Assembly: GCF_905220415.1 (NCBI RefSeq)
Contig: NC_059553.1
Location: 8,704,501-8,768,500, forward strand
DNA: 64,000 nt
Direction: 5' to 3'
Source of the DNA: Colias croceus
Taxonomy: Eukaryota; Arthropoda; Insecta; Lepidoptera; Pieridae
Positions 31,311 through 42,569 of the stretch are shown here, in pieces (the first letter of the stretch is position 1; each line of letters starts with the position of its first letter). The translations under genes were made by a program, and so were the position numbers. The notes under the pieces were generated by a model. The model did not search any database and had not been told where the DNA came from. It saw only the letters and a list, made by a program, of their open reading frames with translations.

Positions 31311-33400
31311 CTTCAGAAATAGGAATGAAATTAATTCAGCAGCATTTTGTAGTGACTAGAGTAATTGTGATATTATCATAATATATTATATTCATAAAAA
31401 AAGGGTAAAAAATAGAATTAATCAAGATTCAAGTCTAACATTTACAAAATATGAACTGGGGACATAGGTACTAGGTTGAGGTTCTGCTTTTCTTACACAT
31501 TTTCTTACTATTTTTTGCAATGAACTGTGAACTGTGATGACAAGAACTAAGAAAAAACTATGACGTCTTGTGCTATCACTATCTCTATCTACTAATCGTT
31601 CAGGACTGGATATGTATAAATTATTAAATGAGATTTATATTGCTTTGCGAAGTCAATTTTAGGTATTGCTTCACAGTCTTACAATTTTACCTCGGGTCTT
31701 AAATTGAAAATTATATTCAAAATATAGCTCTAATCTCTATCAACTACCTATCTAAAAACTTGATCAATAGAATGATTTTTTTGGAAAGAAAAACTCAGAC
31801 TTTGCACACGTATTGTTTCCTAGGTACCAAAGGTAAACATAAGCGATACACCGTTCTACGTTACAACACACATTAATACACACAGTCAATCTTTTGCACT
31901 TTACATAATAGGCAATCTAACACTCAGTTATTTGAAACAAAGGCAATTGTTTTGTTTCCTTAGTGCCGTATTTCGAGATACATATTTACTTAGATCATAT
32001 TTATTAAAATAGTACATACCTACCCACTTACTTTATAACCATTAACTATAGCTTTAAGTATCGGTTTGTTCTTTTCGCTTGAGTAGTTTTACTTCATTTT
32101 TGAATGAAAAACGTAGGTACTTACCTACATAATAATGTAGAGTCATGTGGTACTTACTGGTAGAGTATCGTGGATAACGATTGCTTTATTCTGCTTTTAC
32201 ATGGCTTTTACATATTATGTTATTGTTAGTTAATTATCGTAACTATGTACCAATAAGTATTATAAATGCATGAAGGTGTACGTATGTTTGTTATTCTTTC
32301 ACGAAAAAATACACGACAGATTTGATAATTTGGATGAAACTTTGCAGTAAAATGGTTTAATATTATGTACTTTAAAGAATACTTTAGAAATACATGACTT
32401 TTCGCGATAATAATAAATAATAAAATAATAACAATAAATCTTGTTTTTTTTTTACATAAAAACAGCTGTAGTTTACATAAAGTTTTCTGAATCTCTCGTG
32501 AAATACTTCTTAATTCGAACACCGTGTGTGGCCAGTGTCTCTCGTTGGATGTAAACCAACCTCTTTGATTAATTTATAGCATACATAGATAATAAACTCC
32601 CGAGATTAGTATTAACGAAAGTTTAAGCGGTTTTGTGTGATAAGTTTTATGGGAGTTTAGCAATGGATTTGCTTATCATTGTGGCGTTTGGTTGTAAATA
32701 AAACACGGTGTTTGGGTTAATGTGATTTTAATAACCTTACACAAAAACTTAATTCATTCAAACTCTACATTTAAATGCTAGTTTGTGTGGCTGTCGTCAC
32801 TAAATCGTAGCACTAATTATGTAGGTACTACCACAGACTAATAATAATATACTACGTATACAAGTACTACTAACAAAGTGAAATGTTCGGAAATGTCGCA
32901 GGCAAATTGTATTATTTCGCCGTTTACAAATGCTCGGCATTTTGTAAAATGCTGAGGATTTACTTTTTTTCAAAATTCTACAAAAAAGACTTCGCAGGGC
33001 TCTTATTTCTGTGTAGTTAAAAAAACACAAACCTTACTTAACCCCTTAACCCACCCCCTTATCCAAACCAAAAACTTCTGATTACGAATTCTCGACATAT
33101 TAATTCCCCCGTTGGTAACAAAATCCGTCTCTATGGATTGGGAAGGCCTTAGACAAAAAGAAGAAGAACCTTTCCCAACACCAAAGTGTATCCAAACCTA
33201 TAAAGTATAATTGCCATTTCTCTCTATTTACCATTTTTGAATCTAAAGATATAGATATTAATTACGATTATTGACACTTCAAAAGGTATATCCCGGAAGT
33301 TGTCAATAAAACATTAACACAGCAATGTAAAATATAAGTGGGACATATTTGTTTTTTGTTTATATAATATTGTTTAACAACGATTAAATACATTTAGAGA
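31311..33400. other. Gene-free A+T-rich region upstream of phosphatase gene 1
   Basis: Nothing convincing: short frames only and no clear repeat ends. Sequence around 33120-33180 (GGCCTTAGACAAAAAGAAGA) resembles low-copy repeat sequence but cannot be classified. Confidence 0.35.
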
Positions 33401-33639
33401 CCATTATGCACATCTATGAAGAGGTAGGTAAACGCATATCGGGTATTCAAGTGGACAAACATACATTGAAAAAACGTTTTTGTTAAGACTCAAAAGTTTA
33501 AATTAAGTATTTATTTTGATTTTAATGATAAAAGTTGTATTATGCTGATTTAAAAGTTTGTACATACCAGTATAAATATCCTTTATAATATCACATCACT
33601 TTTTGACAACTTTATTACAAAAATTCTGAAGCACACAAT

Positions 33640-34383
33640 ATGGATGACATTAAACAATCAGTTGCACAGATGTCTCAAATGTTTAAGGACAGAATGGAAG
33701 ATTTCCAACGCCAATTAGATAAGTCCTCACAAAATCCAGGAAGCCCCAATGCTAATCTTTCATCCGAGTTTTACATGTTCCGCGGTCTTGTTATGACATC
33801 TCTCCATTGTATACAATCTCAAGTCGACATGCTCTCTAAACTTTATGACAAACAAGAGATGAGAAGCAGGCGCAAAATTCTTCTTGTTCATGGTGTTCCT
33901 GAGACGCAGAAGGAAAACACTGCCAATGTTGTAACTAAGGCACTCGCTGAGCACGGAGACATTGGGGACATCTCTGAAGTTTTAAATGAATGTCACAGAA
34001 TTGGTCGCACAGTCAACAACAAACCCAGGCCTGTTCTAATGAAGTTTAAGGACCTTGGTGAGAGGAACCGGATTTGGTTTTCTAAAAGTAACCTTAAAGG
34101 GTCTGGTATAACCATCTCTGAGTTTTTGACAAAACCTCGACATGATACATTCATGGCAGCCCGTCAGCGGTTTGGAATTGCTAATTGCTGGACCAAGGAT
34201 GGAATCATTTTCATTACTAGTCAAGGAAAGCGGCATAAAATCTCTTCTCAAACGGAACTTGAAGCAATCCCTGGTCCCGTATCTGATTCTGCTCCTGCAG
34301 GCCCTGCTCGTGGTGCACAGACAGATAATACGAAGGATTCCACGGCCCCAAATCTTCGTACACGCCGAGTCCAAAGAAAGTAA
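33640..34383 (+). CDS. LINE ORF1 protein, RNA-binding
   Basis: 247 residues. Residues 1-85 include a helical, heptad-like region (MFKDRMEDFQRQLDKS and SQVDMLSKLYDKQEMRS) suited to a trimerising coiled coil. Residues ~90-190 (KILLVHGVPE, VLNECHRIGR, RPVLMKFKDLGERNRIW, GITISEFLTK) have the arrangement of the RRM-like plus C-terminal domain of L1-type ORF1 proteins. The tail is Pro/Thr/Arg-rich. No CCHC zinc knuckle is seen. The expected role is to coat LINE RNA and act as a nucleic-acid chaperone. It lies 538 bp upstream of ORF2. Confidence 0.8.
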   Translation: MDDIKQSVAQMSQMFKDRMEDFQRQLDKSSQNPGSPNANLSSEFYMFRGLVMTSLHCIQSQVDMLSKLYDKQEMRSRRKILLVHGVPETQKENTANVVTKALAEHGDIGDISEVLNECHRIGRTVNNKPRPVLMKFKDLGERNRIWFSKSNLKGSGITISEFLTKPRHDTFMAARQRFGIANCWTKDGIIFITSQGKRHKISSQTELEAIPGPVSDSAPAGPARGAQTDNTKDSTAPNLRTRRVQRK

Positions 34384-34921
34384 TCTTGTTTATTCTTCTT
34401 ATATTTTCATTTCATAAAATTAGTAGTATCAAACATAATTTGTTATTATTTGCTAACCATTTGTTAAATAGTCGCTTGTCAGTAATATTTATTTAGTCAG
34501 TAAGATTATGTCACTTAGAATTATATAACTTATTATATTATTCTCTTTTATAATATCTTCTATTTTACTATGTATATATAGTTATTTCTTTTATTTTAAT
34601 GCTGGTAGTTTAATATTTATTTCACCTTACATGTATTAGAATATTTTTGTTTTCATTTGACCACTGACAAGTGACAAGCATTACTTCTTTCTTCCAACTG
34701 TCATTCTAATTTACTGTCATAGATACAAGTCTTTTTGCACAATGTTAAAAATATATTTCTTTCAGATGCTGGTCTGTACAAACTAACATTATTTATAAAT
34801 TTAGTATTTAGTATATTCAATTATTATAAGCCCTATAAAATATTTATTTAGTCTATTTTAAATATATACATATAATTACTTACATTTTTATTTAAAAATA
34901 TTTATATATTCGTTTGTTTTT

Positions 34922-37879
34922 TTGTTAATGTCGATTGTTGCTGATACATCCAGTGATAGCTTTGTGTCACTTAGCACGGATTCTGACAGTGAAGGTAGTT
35001 ATTTTAGCACAAGTTTTGTCCCTCTTAATGATGCACTTTCCAATGTATTCTCCGATAGCCCAAAAACTTTCAATGTAGTACATATAAACGCGCAAAGCAT
35101 CCCGGCTCACTATTCAGACATGCTTACATCGTTCGAGTCAAGTAATATCCACGCAATCCTAATATCCGAATCCTGGTTTAAGCCTTGTTTATCTTCGTCC
35201 TCCTATTCTCTCCCAGGCTTTCATCTTATTCGCAACGACCGCATTGGTAAAACTGGTGGGGGCGTTGCGATTTATCTTCGATCTCACATTCCCTTTTCTG
35301 TTATTTCTCAATCACCCCAGCCTCCTCCTTCCGATGCTGCAGAACACCTTATCCTAGAAATCATCCTGTCCCATTGCAAAGTTCTCCTTGGCGTTTTCTA
35401 TAGTCCTTCCTTGTTAATTGATTATTTTTCCTCTTTAGATTCAATATTCGATAAACTTGTCCCTTTATACAAGAATTGCATATTTATGGGAGACTTTAAT
35501 ACATGCCTCCTTAAGAAGGATAGCCGTTCTCGTAGATTGTTGTCTATTGTTGACTCGCACAACCTTAGCCTCCTTAATCCTCTCCACTCCACACATCATG
35601 TCCCGAACTGCGTGCCGTCGCTCCTCGACCTTATAGTTATTTCCTGTCCTGATCTGGTGTATCAACACGGACAGCTCCCTGCTGACGCGTTTTCACATCA
35701 CGATCTCCTATACCTGTCCTGTAATATCCGTCCTCCTAAAGAAAAACCTAAATTCATCCTTCGTCGAAATTTTAACGCAGTTGATATAGATGCACTCCAA
35801 CGCGATGTCCGTAACATTGATTGGTCTCCGCTCTTATCTTCCGCTTGTGTAAATGAAAAAGTGGCCTTTTTTAACAACTGTTTATCGAATCTCTACGATG
35901 TACACGCTCCACTTCGGCGGATTAAAGTAAAACATTTACCTGCTCCATGGCTTTCTGAAGACTTAAAATGTTTACTCAAAGCTAAAGCTAGAGCCAAGAG
36001 CAAGTATAAGCGGACAAAGACTGACGAGAGTCGTGATAAGTACCACAAGATAAGGAATCGTTGTAATACATGTTGTAGAGACGCACAAAGACGATACTTC
36101 CATGCTTCTGTAGAGAGTGGTGACCCTCCCATAATATGGAAATTTTTGAAAACGTTGGGGATTGGTAAACAGCGCAATATATCTAATAATGCTTCTTTAA
36201 ATCTTGAACTACTGAATCAGCATTTTTCAAATACCCCATCCGTTCTTAATAACTTAAATAAGCAACTTACATTAAAATCGGTCTCAGAAACACCAGCACC
36301 AAACTATCCACCTTTTGTGTTTAAATGTTTTAGCGAGAATGATGTTAGACGGGGTGTATTATCCATTGCATCGAATGCTGTTGGCAGCGATTGTATTGGC
36401 CGTAAAATGATTCTACCCATCCTAGATCTCATAATCCCGGTTATAACTCACATCCTTAACCATTCCCTATCCACTAGTACTTTTCCTAAGTCCTGGAAAG
36501 ACTCCCACCTTATCCCTTTACCTAAGAAAATAAATCCATCTTCTTTTTCCGATTATCGTCCCATTTCTATCCTGCCTTTCCTATCTAAAATCCTTGAGAA
36601 GTTAGTGTATGAACAGCTTCATAGATTCTTAAACCTACACGATCTTCTTAATCCCTTCCAATCCGGTTTCCGATCCGGTCATAGTACGGCCACTGCACTT
36701 GTTAAAATAACCGACGATATTCGTCATGGAATGGATAATAAAAAGCTCACGATTCTAACATTATTGGACTTCAGCAATGCATTTAACACTGTCGACTTTG
36801 ATATACTGCTGAGTATATTAAGTTCTTTAAATATATCGGCTTCAGTAAATGACTGGTTTTACAGTTACTTACATGGGCGTCGTCAGCGTATACGTATAGA
36901 CGAGGTTGAGTCGTCATGGTGTGATGTTAGTGCTGGTGTCCCGCAAGGAGGAGTCCTCTCCCCATTGTTATTTTCCATATTTATTAACACTATTTCAAAC
37001 AAGTTAACGTGCGACTACCACATGTATGCCGACGATCTCCAAATCTATTCCCAATCTGCCCTTGATGATTTACCCCAAGCAATCGGTTCAGTCAACAAGG
37101 ACTTAAGCAACATTGTAACTTGGAGTTCGGATTATGGTCTTCAAGTGAATCCCTTAAAAACACAAGTTATTATTGTTGGCAGTCCTTCTTTGATTGCAAG
37201 GGTTAACTGGGTGAATCTTCCTCCTATTTCAGTCGACGGCACACCTATTCCTTATAGTGAGGCTGTAAGGAACCTTGGAGTTTACTTTGACAACACTCTC
37301 TCGTGGAGCTTTCATATTAAGGAGGTATGTAGGAAAGTGTATGCAACTGCTGGTTCACTCCGTCGTCTACAAAATTTTCTTCCCATCCCAACCAAAATTC
37401 TACTAGCACAATCCCTCCTTTTACCCATACTTGACTACGCCGATGTAAGTTATGTCAATATTACCGTAGACCAATTAAATAAGCTCGAACGTCTCCAAAA
37501 CCTTTGTATCCGCTTCATATTTGGTCTACGGAAATATGACCACGTCTCTGAGTTTCGTTCTCAGCTCAAGTGGCTACCCATTCGATTTCGCCGGGATGCT
37601 CACGTGCTGCAACTATTATATCAAGTTTTGTTTAACCCTAAAACACCGAAATATCTCAAGGACAATTTCGTATTCAGAGGAGAGAACGGAGATTCTGTCC
37701 GCTCATCGGAAAAGCTCCGACTAATAATGCCAGCGCACCATACAAACTTTCTCGACAACTCTTTCACTGTTCGTGCAATCAAACTATGGAATGCATTGCC
37801 GGATCCAATCAAGAAGGCTCAATCTATAAATACTTTTAAAAATATGGTTCGTGATTTTTATCTTTCTCAATGCCCCTAG
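34922..37879 (+). CDS. LINE ORF2: endonuclease-reverse transcriptase
   Basis: 985 residues. N-terminal apurinic-like endonuclease at ~50-270 with HINAQSI, ISESWF, FMGDFNTCL, SLLDLIVIS and SHHDLLYL. Reverse transcriptase at ~480-770 with SWKDSHLIPLPKK, DYRPISILPFLSKILEKLV, QSGFRSGHSTATAL, motif A LLDFSNAFNTVD, motif B GVPQGGVLSPLLF and the catalytic YADD. C-terminal thumb region LGVYFDNTLSW. It nicks target DNA and copies the LINE RNA in place. Motif A has Asn where AFD is usual (AFNTV), but the metal-binding Asp of LLDF is kept. The frame is intact, and the start is the first ATG after a T-rich stretch. Confidence 0.92.
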   Translation: MLMSIVADTSSDSFVSLSTDSDSEGSYFSTSFVPLNDALSNVFSDSPKTFNVVHINAQSIPAHYSDMLTSFESSNIHAILISESWFKPCLSSSSYSLPGFHLIRNDRIGKTGGGVAIYLRSHIPFSVISQSPQPPPSDAAEHLILEIILSHCKVLLGVFYSPSLLIDYFSSLDSIFDKLVPLYKNCIFMGDFNTCLLKKDSRSRRLLSIVDSHNLSLLNPLHSTHHVPNCVPSLLDLIVISCPDLVYQHGQLPADAFSHHDLLYLSCNIRPPKEKPKFILRRNFNAVDIDALQRDVRNIDWSPLLSSACVNEKVAFFNNCLSNLYDVHAPLRRIKVKHLPAPWLSEDLKCLLKAKARAKSKYKRTKTDESRDKYHKIRNRCNTCCRDAQRRYFHASVESGDPPIIWKFLKTLGIGKQRNISNNASLNLELLNQHFSNTPSVLNNLNKQLTLKSVSETPAPNYPPFVFKCFSENDVRRGVLSIASNAVGSDCIGRKMILPILDLIIPVITHILNHSLSTSTFPKSWKDSHLIPLPKKINPSSFSDYRPISILPFLSKILEKLVYEQLHRFLNLHDLLNPFQSGFRSGHSTATALVKITDDIRHGMDNKKLTILTLLDFSNAFNTVDFDILLSILSSLNISASVNDWFYSYLHGRRQRIRIDEVESSWCDVSAGVPQGGVLSPLLFSIFINTISNKLTCDYHMYADDLQIYSQSALDDLPQAIGSVNKDLSNIVTWSSDYGLQVNPLKTQVIIVGSPSLIARVNWVNLPPISVDGTPIPYSEAVRNLGVYFDNTLSWSFHIKEVCRKVYATAGSLRRLQNFLPIPTKILLAQSLLLPILDYADVSYVNITVDQLNKLERLQNLCIRFIFGLRKYDHVSEFRSQLKWLPIRFRRDAHVLQLLYQVLFNPKTPKYLKDNFVFRGENGDSVRSSEKLRLIMPAHHTNFLDNSFTVRAIKLWNALPDPIKKAQSINTFKNMVRDFYLSQCP

Positions 37880-38239
37880 TATGTTTATTAGATATATTTA
37901 TATAGGTATTTTTTTTTTCTTTTCTCTTAAGTATGTATGTATATATTTGTGAACATAATATGTATATTATTTATCTCATTCTTGTGGCTTGTATATTATG
38001 CTGTTATTATTTTATTTATTTTTATTTCCTATTTATTTTATTTTTGTATGTATATATTTATTTGTGCTCTGCCCTATTCCTATCCTTTACTTAATTTCTC
38101 TCTGTACAACCGGTTGTCTGGAAGAAATCGCTATTTAGCGATAAGACCGCCGTTTGTTGTAATGTATCCTAGGCTAAGTCTCATTTTGTAATTTATCTTG
38201 AGCAATAAAGCATAAATAAATAAATAAATAAATAAATTG

Positions 38240-41111
38240 TTTGTCTCAATTTAAGATTATAACCAGTTTTAAAGCTTATGTTGAATAATGAACGCTGTTT
38301 GCGCTTCCGCGTGTGTTTGTTTGCTGATTTTGTTATGTGGATGTTGCAGTTAAAGCTTAAAAGTGTTGTACCTACTTAGTAGTTTTACGTCACGGCTAGG
38401 GTTAACTACTAATGTGTTAACTACATATCAAGTACTGTAACTAATTTACTGTATTACTGTATTTACTGTTTTGTAATACATTACAATTTGTATATGTATT
38501 TATAAGTCCCTATCAAAAATAGAGATCCTTCCTTGCACTAGTTGCACTTTTGATATGAGTGCATCTCGAGTCAAATTGCAGATTAAAGCTGGCGATTTAT
38601 TATTTTATATTAATTATTGAAAATTAGGTAGGTAAGTATGTAGTTACCTTTAATTAAATAGGTATATCTCTTATACGCGAAAATTTCGACTTAGTGAAGT
38701 AGTTACTAATTATGATTATTATTACCTACGGAACTCTAGCATATAAAAGGTTTCTTATAAAATGTACCTATCTATCTGCAGGAAAAATATTCGGGTTAAT
38801 TATCTCATAATATAATGTACTTATAGGTAGGTAAAAATACCAAATATTGTACTAGGGGCTGACGATATTCCTGTCAATGCAAACTTGCACTAACCAACTC
38901 ATAAAAAGTAAACACATTACGTGTTAAAATACAGTTAAGGAAAGTGGTTTCTATTATATACCTAGTGACACCTTAGCACACCCCATTTGAAATAGAATAT
39001 AGTGTAAATAACGTAAAATACAACTTGAAAATGATATATGTGTGAGGTGTCTATTTTGCATGAGTCTTGTTTTCTTAAATGGGTGCGTTTTGACCTTAGA
39101 GTAGGTACCTACCGATGTTTTGACGGAAAGTTGAGAATTGAGTAATAATTAATTAAGTGCTTTCGATGCAGATTAATACATTTTCTAAATGCGTAATTTA
39201 ATGAATAAAAGTAGGATTGTGTAGATGAATGTTAAATACCTAACAAGTAAAATATTAAATATTAGAGTTAAAACAAAATATTATGTATGACCAATTTTCC
39301 TTGGGATGCACAGCACAGGCGGCAGGTAAAAAAATCCTTAAAAAATTCCTTACACAATATATATTTAAATTCGAGATGTTACGATTTCTATTTCTCGAAT
39401 TTTAGCAATAGGAAAAAAAAAATGTTGTGTGGTTTTATGAAACCACGGTAAAAGTGAAACTTTTTTTCACACTATAGAAATTTAACTAAAAATATAAGGG
39501 TTCCGTTTTTGCCATTTTGGCTACGGAACCCTAATTATCGTATTTGTACGATAATTATCGTACGTATCGTGCGTCACGCGACATGCGCTACACAGACCAA
39601 AAAGTTTGAGACGATGTAATAAAAGTTTCACTTTAATAATGCAGGAATAGAATGCGACACCTACTTATGTAGACATTAAATGGCCGCTACTCTTGATATA
39701 GTATACCTACTCTTGATAATTTTCATAGTTGCACCGTAGCACAGAACTCAAACAAAGGGCACTATTATTGGTGAAAACTCAAAGAAAAAACTTGTTCGTT
39801 TGACGCCGCCCGCTCACTAGGTACCTATTAAATTGCTTGGACTTTTGTATAACTACTACAAAATTTGTTTACCTCTATAAGCCTATACGATGTTTGATTT
39901 TTTTATTACAGAGTTCCTTCACTTTACAACTTTTGATACCTTGTAGAGATCGGTAGACCATTTATTAGAGAGAGATACATGAAATGGAATAGAAAATTAA
40001 TTAGTATGGCTATGTAGCGAAGTTTTATTTGCCCTTTTATACTAATTACTACACATTATAAAATAGCCTGTCTGTTTGCTGTTCAATATGAAAAAATTGT
40101 AAGATAGGTTATTTTAAGTGCAGCGCTTTCAATATGTGCTATAATTTAACTCAATTACAAAATGTATAACGAATAAATATTATAATGCTGTAATGGTAGA
40201 CAAGTTTGAACTACAAGAAATACGTTTTATAGGTATTGTTCCCTCCGTCACAAAAGTTCATTCGTAGTTTCATAAACTCCATTCACAAAACCTTTTACAG
40301 TTATAGAGTACTAGCTTACCCCCCGCGGCATCGCCCGCTTTGTCTATAACCTAATAAATTAAATATACTAAAACCTTCCTTTTTAATCACTCTATCTACT
40401 AAAAAAACCGCATCAAAATCCGTTGTGTAGTTTTAAAGATTTAAGCATACAAAGGGACATAGGGTCAGAGAAAGAGACTTTGTTTTATACTATGTAGCGT
40501 CGTAGTGATGATAGAAAAACAAACAAATATTACATTAATTCTAACAGAAAATAAATCTTATATCACACACTATTATATAGTTTTATTTATAGCACTAGAA
40601 ATAAGACAGTAAATAAATCAAACACGCAATAATATTGAAAATTTATTCCATCATAACTTTTACTTACGCTGCATTCACAATTTCCCAATAGTACCTACAT
40701 GATATCAACATTCAATTACTAACGTTAAAAATAACATTCGTAGTATAGTCGTGTACAGAACTCATTATGAAAGTAATAAATCTTTACTTTAATTAATATT
40801 GTAATTAATCATGTCATTACTAATTTATTCATTGGTTTGATTAGATTTTAAAATTAGGTAGGTATGTGGCATCTCTAATTTGTATTTAAATGAGATTATG
40901 AATATGACAGTATGCATATTAATTGAAATTATGTAAGGAATATGTATATGTTATACCTAGAGTTATACTTTACAAAGTACTTATTTACTAAATGTTCTAC
41001 AATCTACATAATATTATTATATCATGAAAACATTTTTGCACCTGATTTTGTCCGCGGGTGAAACCGCAGGTAGCAGCTAGTATTACATAGTATGAATGAA
41101 TTAAATTTGAT
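38240..41111. other. Gene-free region with small repeats
   Basis: No supported gene. It includes AGGGTTCCGTTTTT...ACGGAACCCT (39496-39531), a palindromic word common in lepidopteran repeats, followed by a CGATAATTATCG self-complementary stretch. Confidence 0.4.
40315..40500 (-). mobile_element. Helitron-like miniature element, second subfamily
   Basis: Begins TAGCTTACCCCCCGCGGCAT and carries ACCGCATCAAAATCCGTTGT and CATACAAAGGGACATAGGGT. It shares its interior with copies at 62525 and 63343. Confidence 0.6.
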
Positions 41112-42569
41112 AATTGGCCGTAGATAACCAAAAAGGATCCAACCCACAACATGACCGAAAATGAGTTAAATATACCAAACTGCTCGTCTAGGTCTATATT
41201 TTCGATTAGCAAAAACAATCCAAGTAAAATATGAATATTTTGACGTTAAATTGACACTGGGTACCAACCCACATGTATGGAGAAGCCATATTTTAGTTTC
41301 GTAAAAACAATCCATTCTTCTTGGATCATATTGTAAAACGCTCAGTCTAAGAAACTAACACAAAACTAAAATATTTAAAAAAATCCAAAAGCATGTGGAT
41401 CCTTTTAGATATTTAATTTTTATGATATTATGATGCAATAGATAAATCACTAAAAAGATTCAGAAAGCATGGATCTCTTTTGTTAAACTGAATTTTGTAG
41501 AAATGTATACTGGTTTAATAACAAAAACGATTCAGAACATTTGGATAGACTGAATATTATGTATTTAAAGCTTGAGGCGTTAGGCATGCATTAAGTTCAC
41601 ACTCCAAGTATCTTGATCGGGTCACACATCTTTGCCTTTTTTATACCGATTTTTCTAAAATAGAAGCACTTCGAAAATACCTGAAAAAATTTACGAAGCT
41701 GACGAACATGTCGAAGTAACAAAAAAAAATTACTCGCACAACTATCGATCACGCGCTCATGTGATCTTTATTACCTTCATTCAAGAATTGCCTATAGAAG
41801 ACTGTAAGGTTTGTTGGGGATATAAATTATTAAGACTGAAATCGATTGTATGCGCACCTCCATCGACTAAACAGTTTAGTCATGTTGAATTCAAGAGGAG
41901 AATACAGCTCGACAGATCAGTTTAGTCGATGCAAAAGTTGTATGTATGGGCGGGCTCGAAAGGTAAATCTTCGGAGGTATCTGATAATGATTTTCAATGA
42001 CTATGGCCAAATGTTAAAGAAAAGCCCAATTAGACGATTTGGAGTCAATCTTTGACTATTTATCTAAATACTGCCTGGATTTCTATAAATCAATCCAAGG
42101 GGACAATCCAAGACTTCATGACGATGTAGATATGGCGATGAACCGGACTTTGCACACGAAGAAGAATAGTAAATCGGATAGAATTAATATGTTTTATATA
42201 AATAATGAAAAAAAAAAATTGAAAGTTAGTTGTTTTATTTACGAAATTAAAAAAAAAATAATGATCTTAGTAGCAATTAGCTACTTTGAATCGTTTTTGC
42301 GAAATGAAAATTCACTTATCATAATTGAAAATAGGTTTTATCAAAAAGGATCCTAACACACATTTAGCTGAATGTTTCAAGAAATAAAATTAAATTCAAT
42401 AAAATTTGTTTGTAAGAATAAAATATACATTGACACACACACTTTTCCTTAAGAAGCAATTAACACAAGCAAGTCTTTATATGAACAAACACAGGTTAAA
42501 CTTCAAACTTCAATAACTCAAAAGTAACATTTTGTGGGTTGGATCCTTTTTGGTTATCTACGGCCAATT
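41112..42569. mobile_element. DNA transposon with 34-bp perfect inverted ends
   Basis: Element 41116-42565 (1450 bp), flanked by AATT on both sides (41112-41115 and 42566-42569). Ends start GGCCGTAGATAACCAAAAAG and are perfect inverse copies for 34 bp. The left subterminal third holds at least five diverged copies of an AAAAACRATTCAGAA-CAT-TGGAT-like word (near 41210, 41310, 41390, 41450 and 41530). The interior has short degenerate frames only; no DDE motif could be recognised. Superfamily not assigned. Confidence 0.75.

Larger units (their letters stand above)
33400..38239 (+). mobile_element. CR1/Jockey-like LINE (non-LTR retrotransposon), two ORFs
   Basis: ORF1 at 33640-34383, ORF2 at 34922-37879, a 3' UTR and an (AATAAA)n-type tail at 38197-38239. 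The 5' boundary is approximate and no target-site duplication could be fixed by eye. The ORF2 C-terminal part (AIKLWNALPDPIKKA) and the GCGATAAGACCGCC word near the 3' end are typical of insect CR1/Jockey-group elements. Both reading frames are uninterrupted, so this is a young insertion. Confidence 0.85.

Noticed and set aside
35465..36177. Minus-strand frames within the LINE
   Set aside because: Antisense shadows of ORF2, whose endonuclease and reverse transcriptase motifs are unambiguous.
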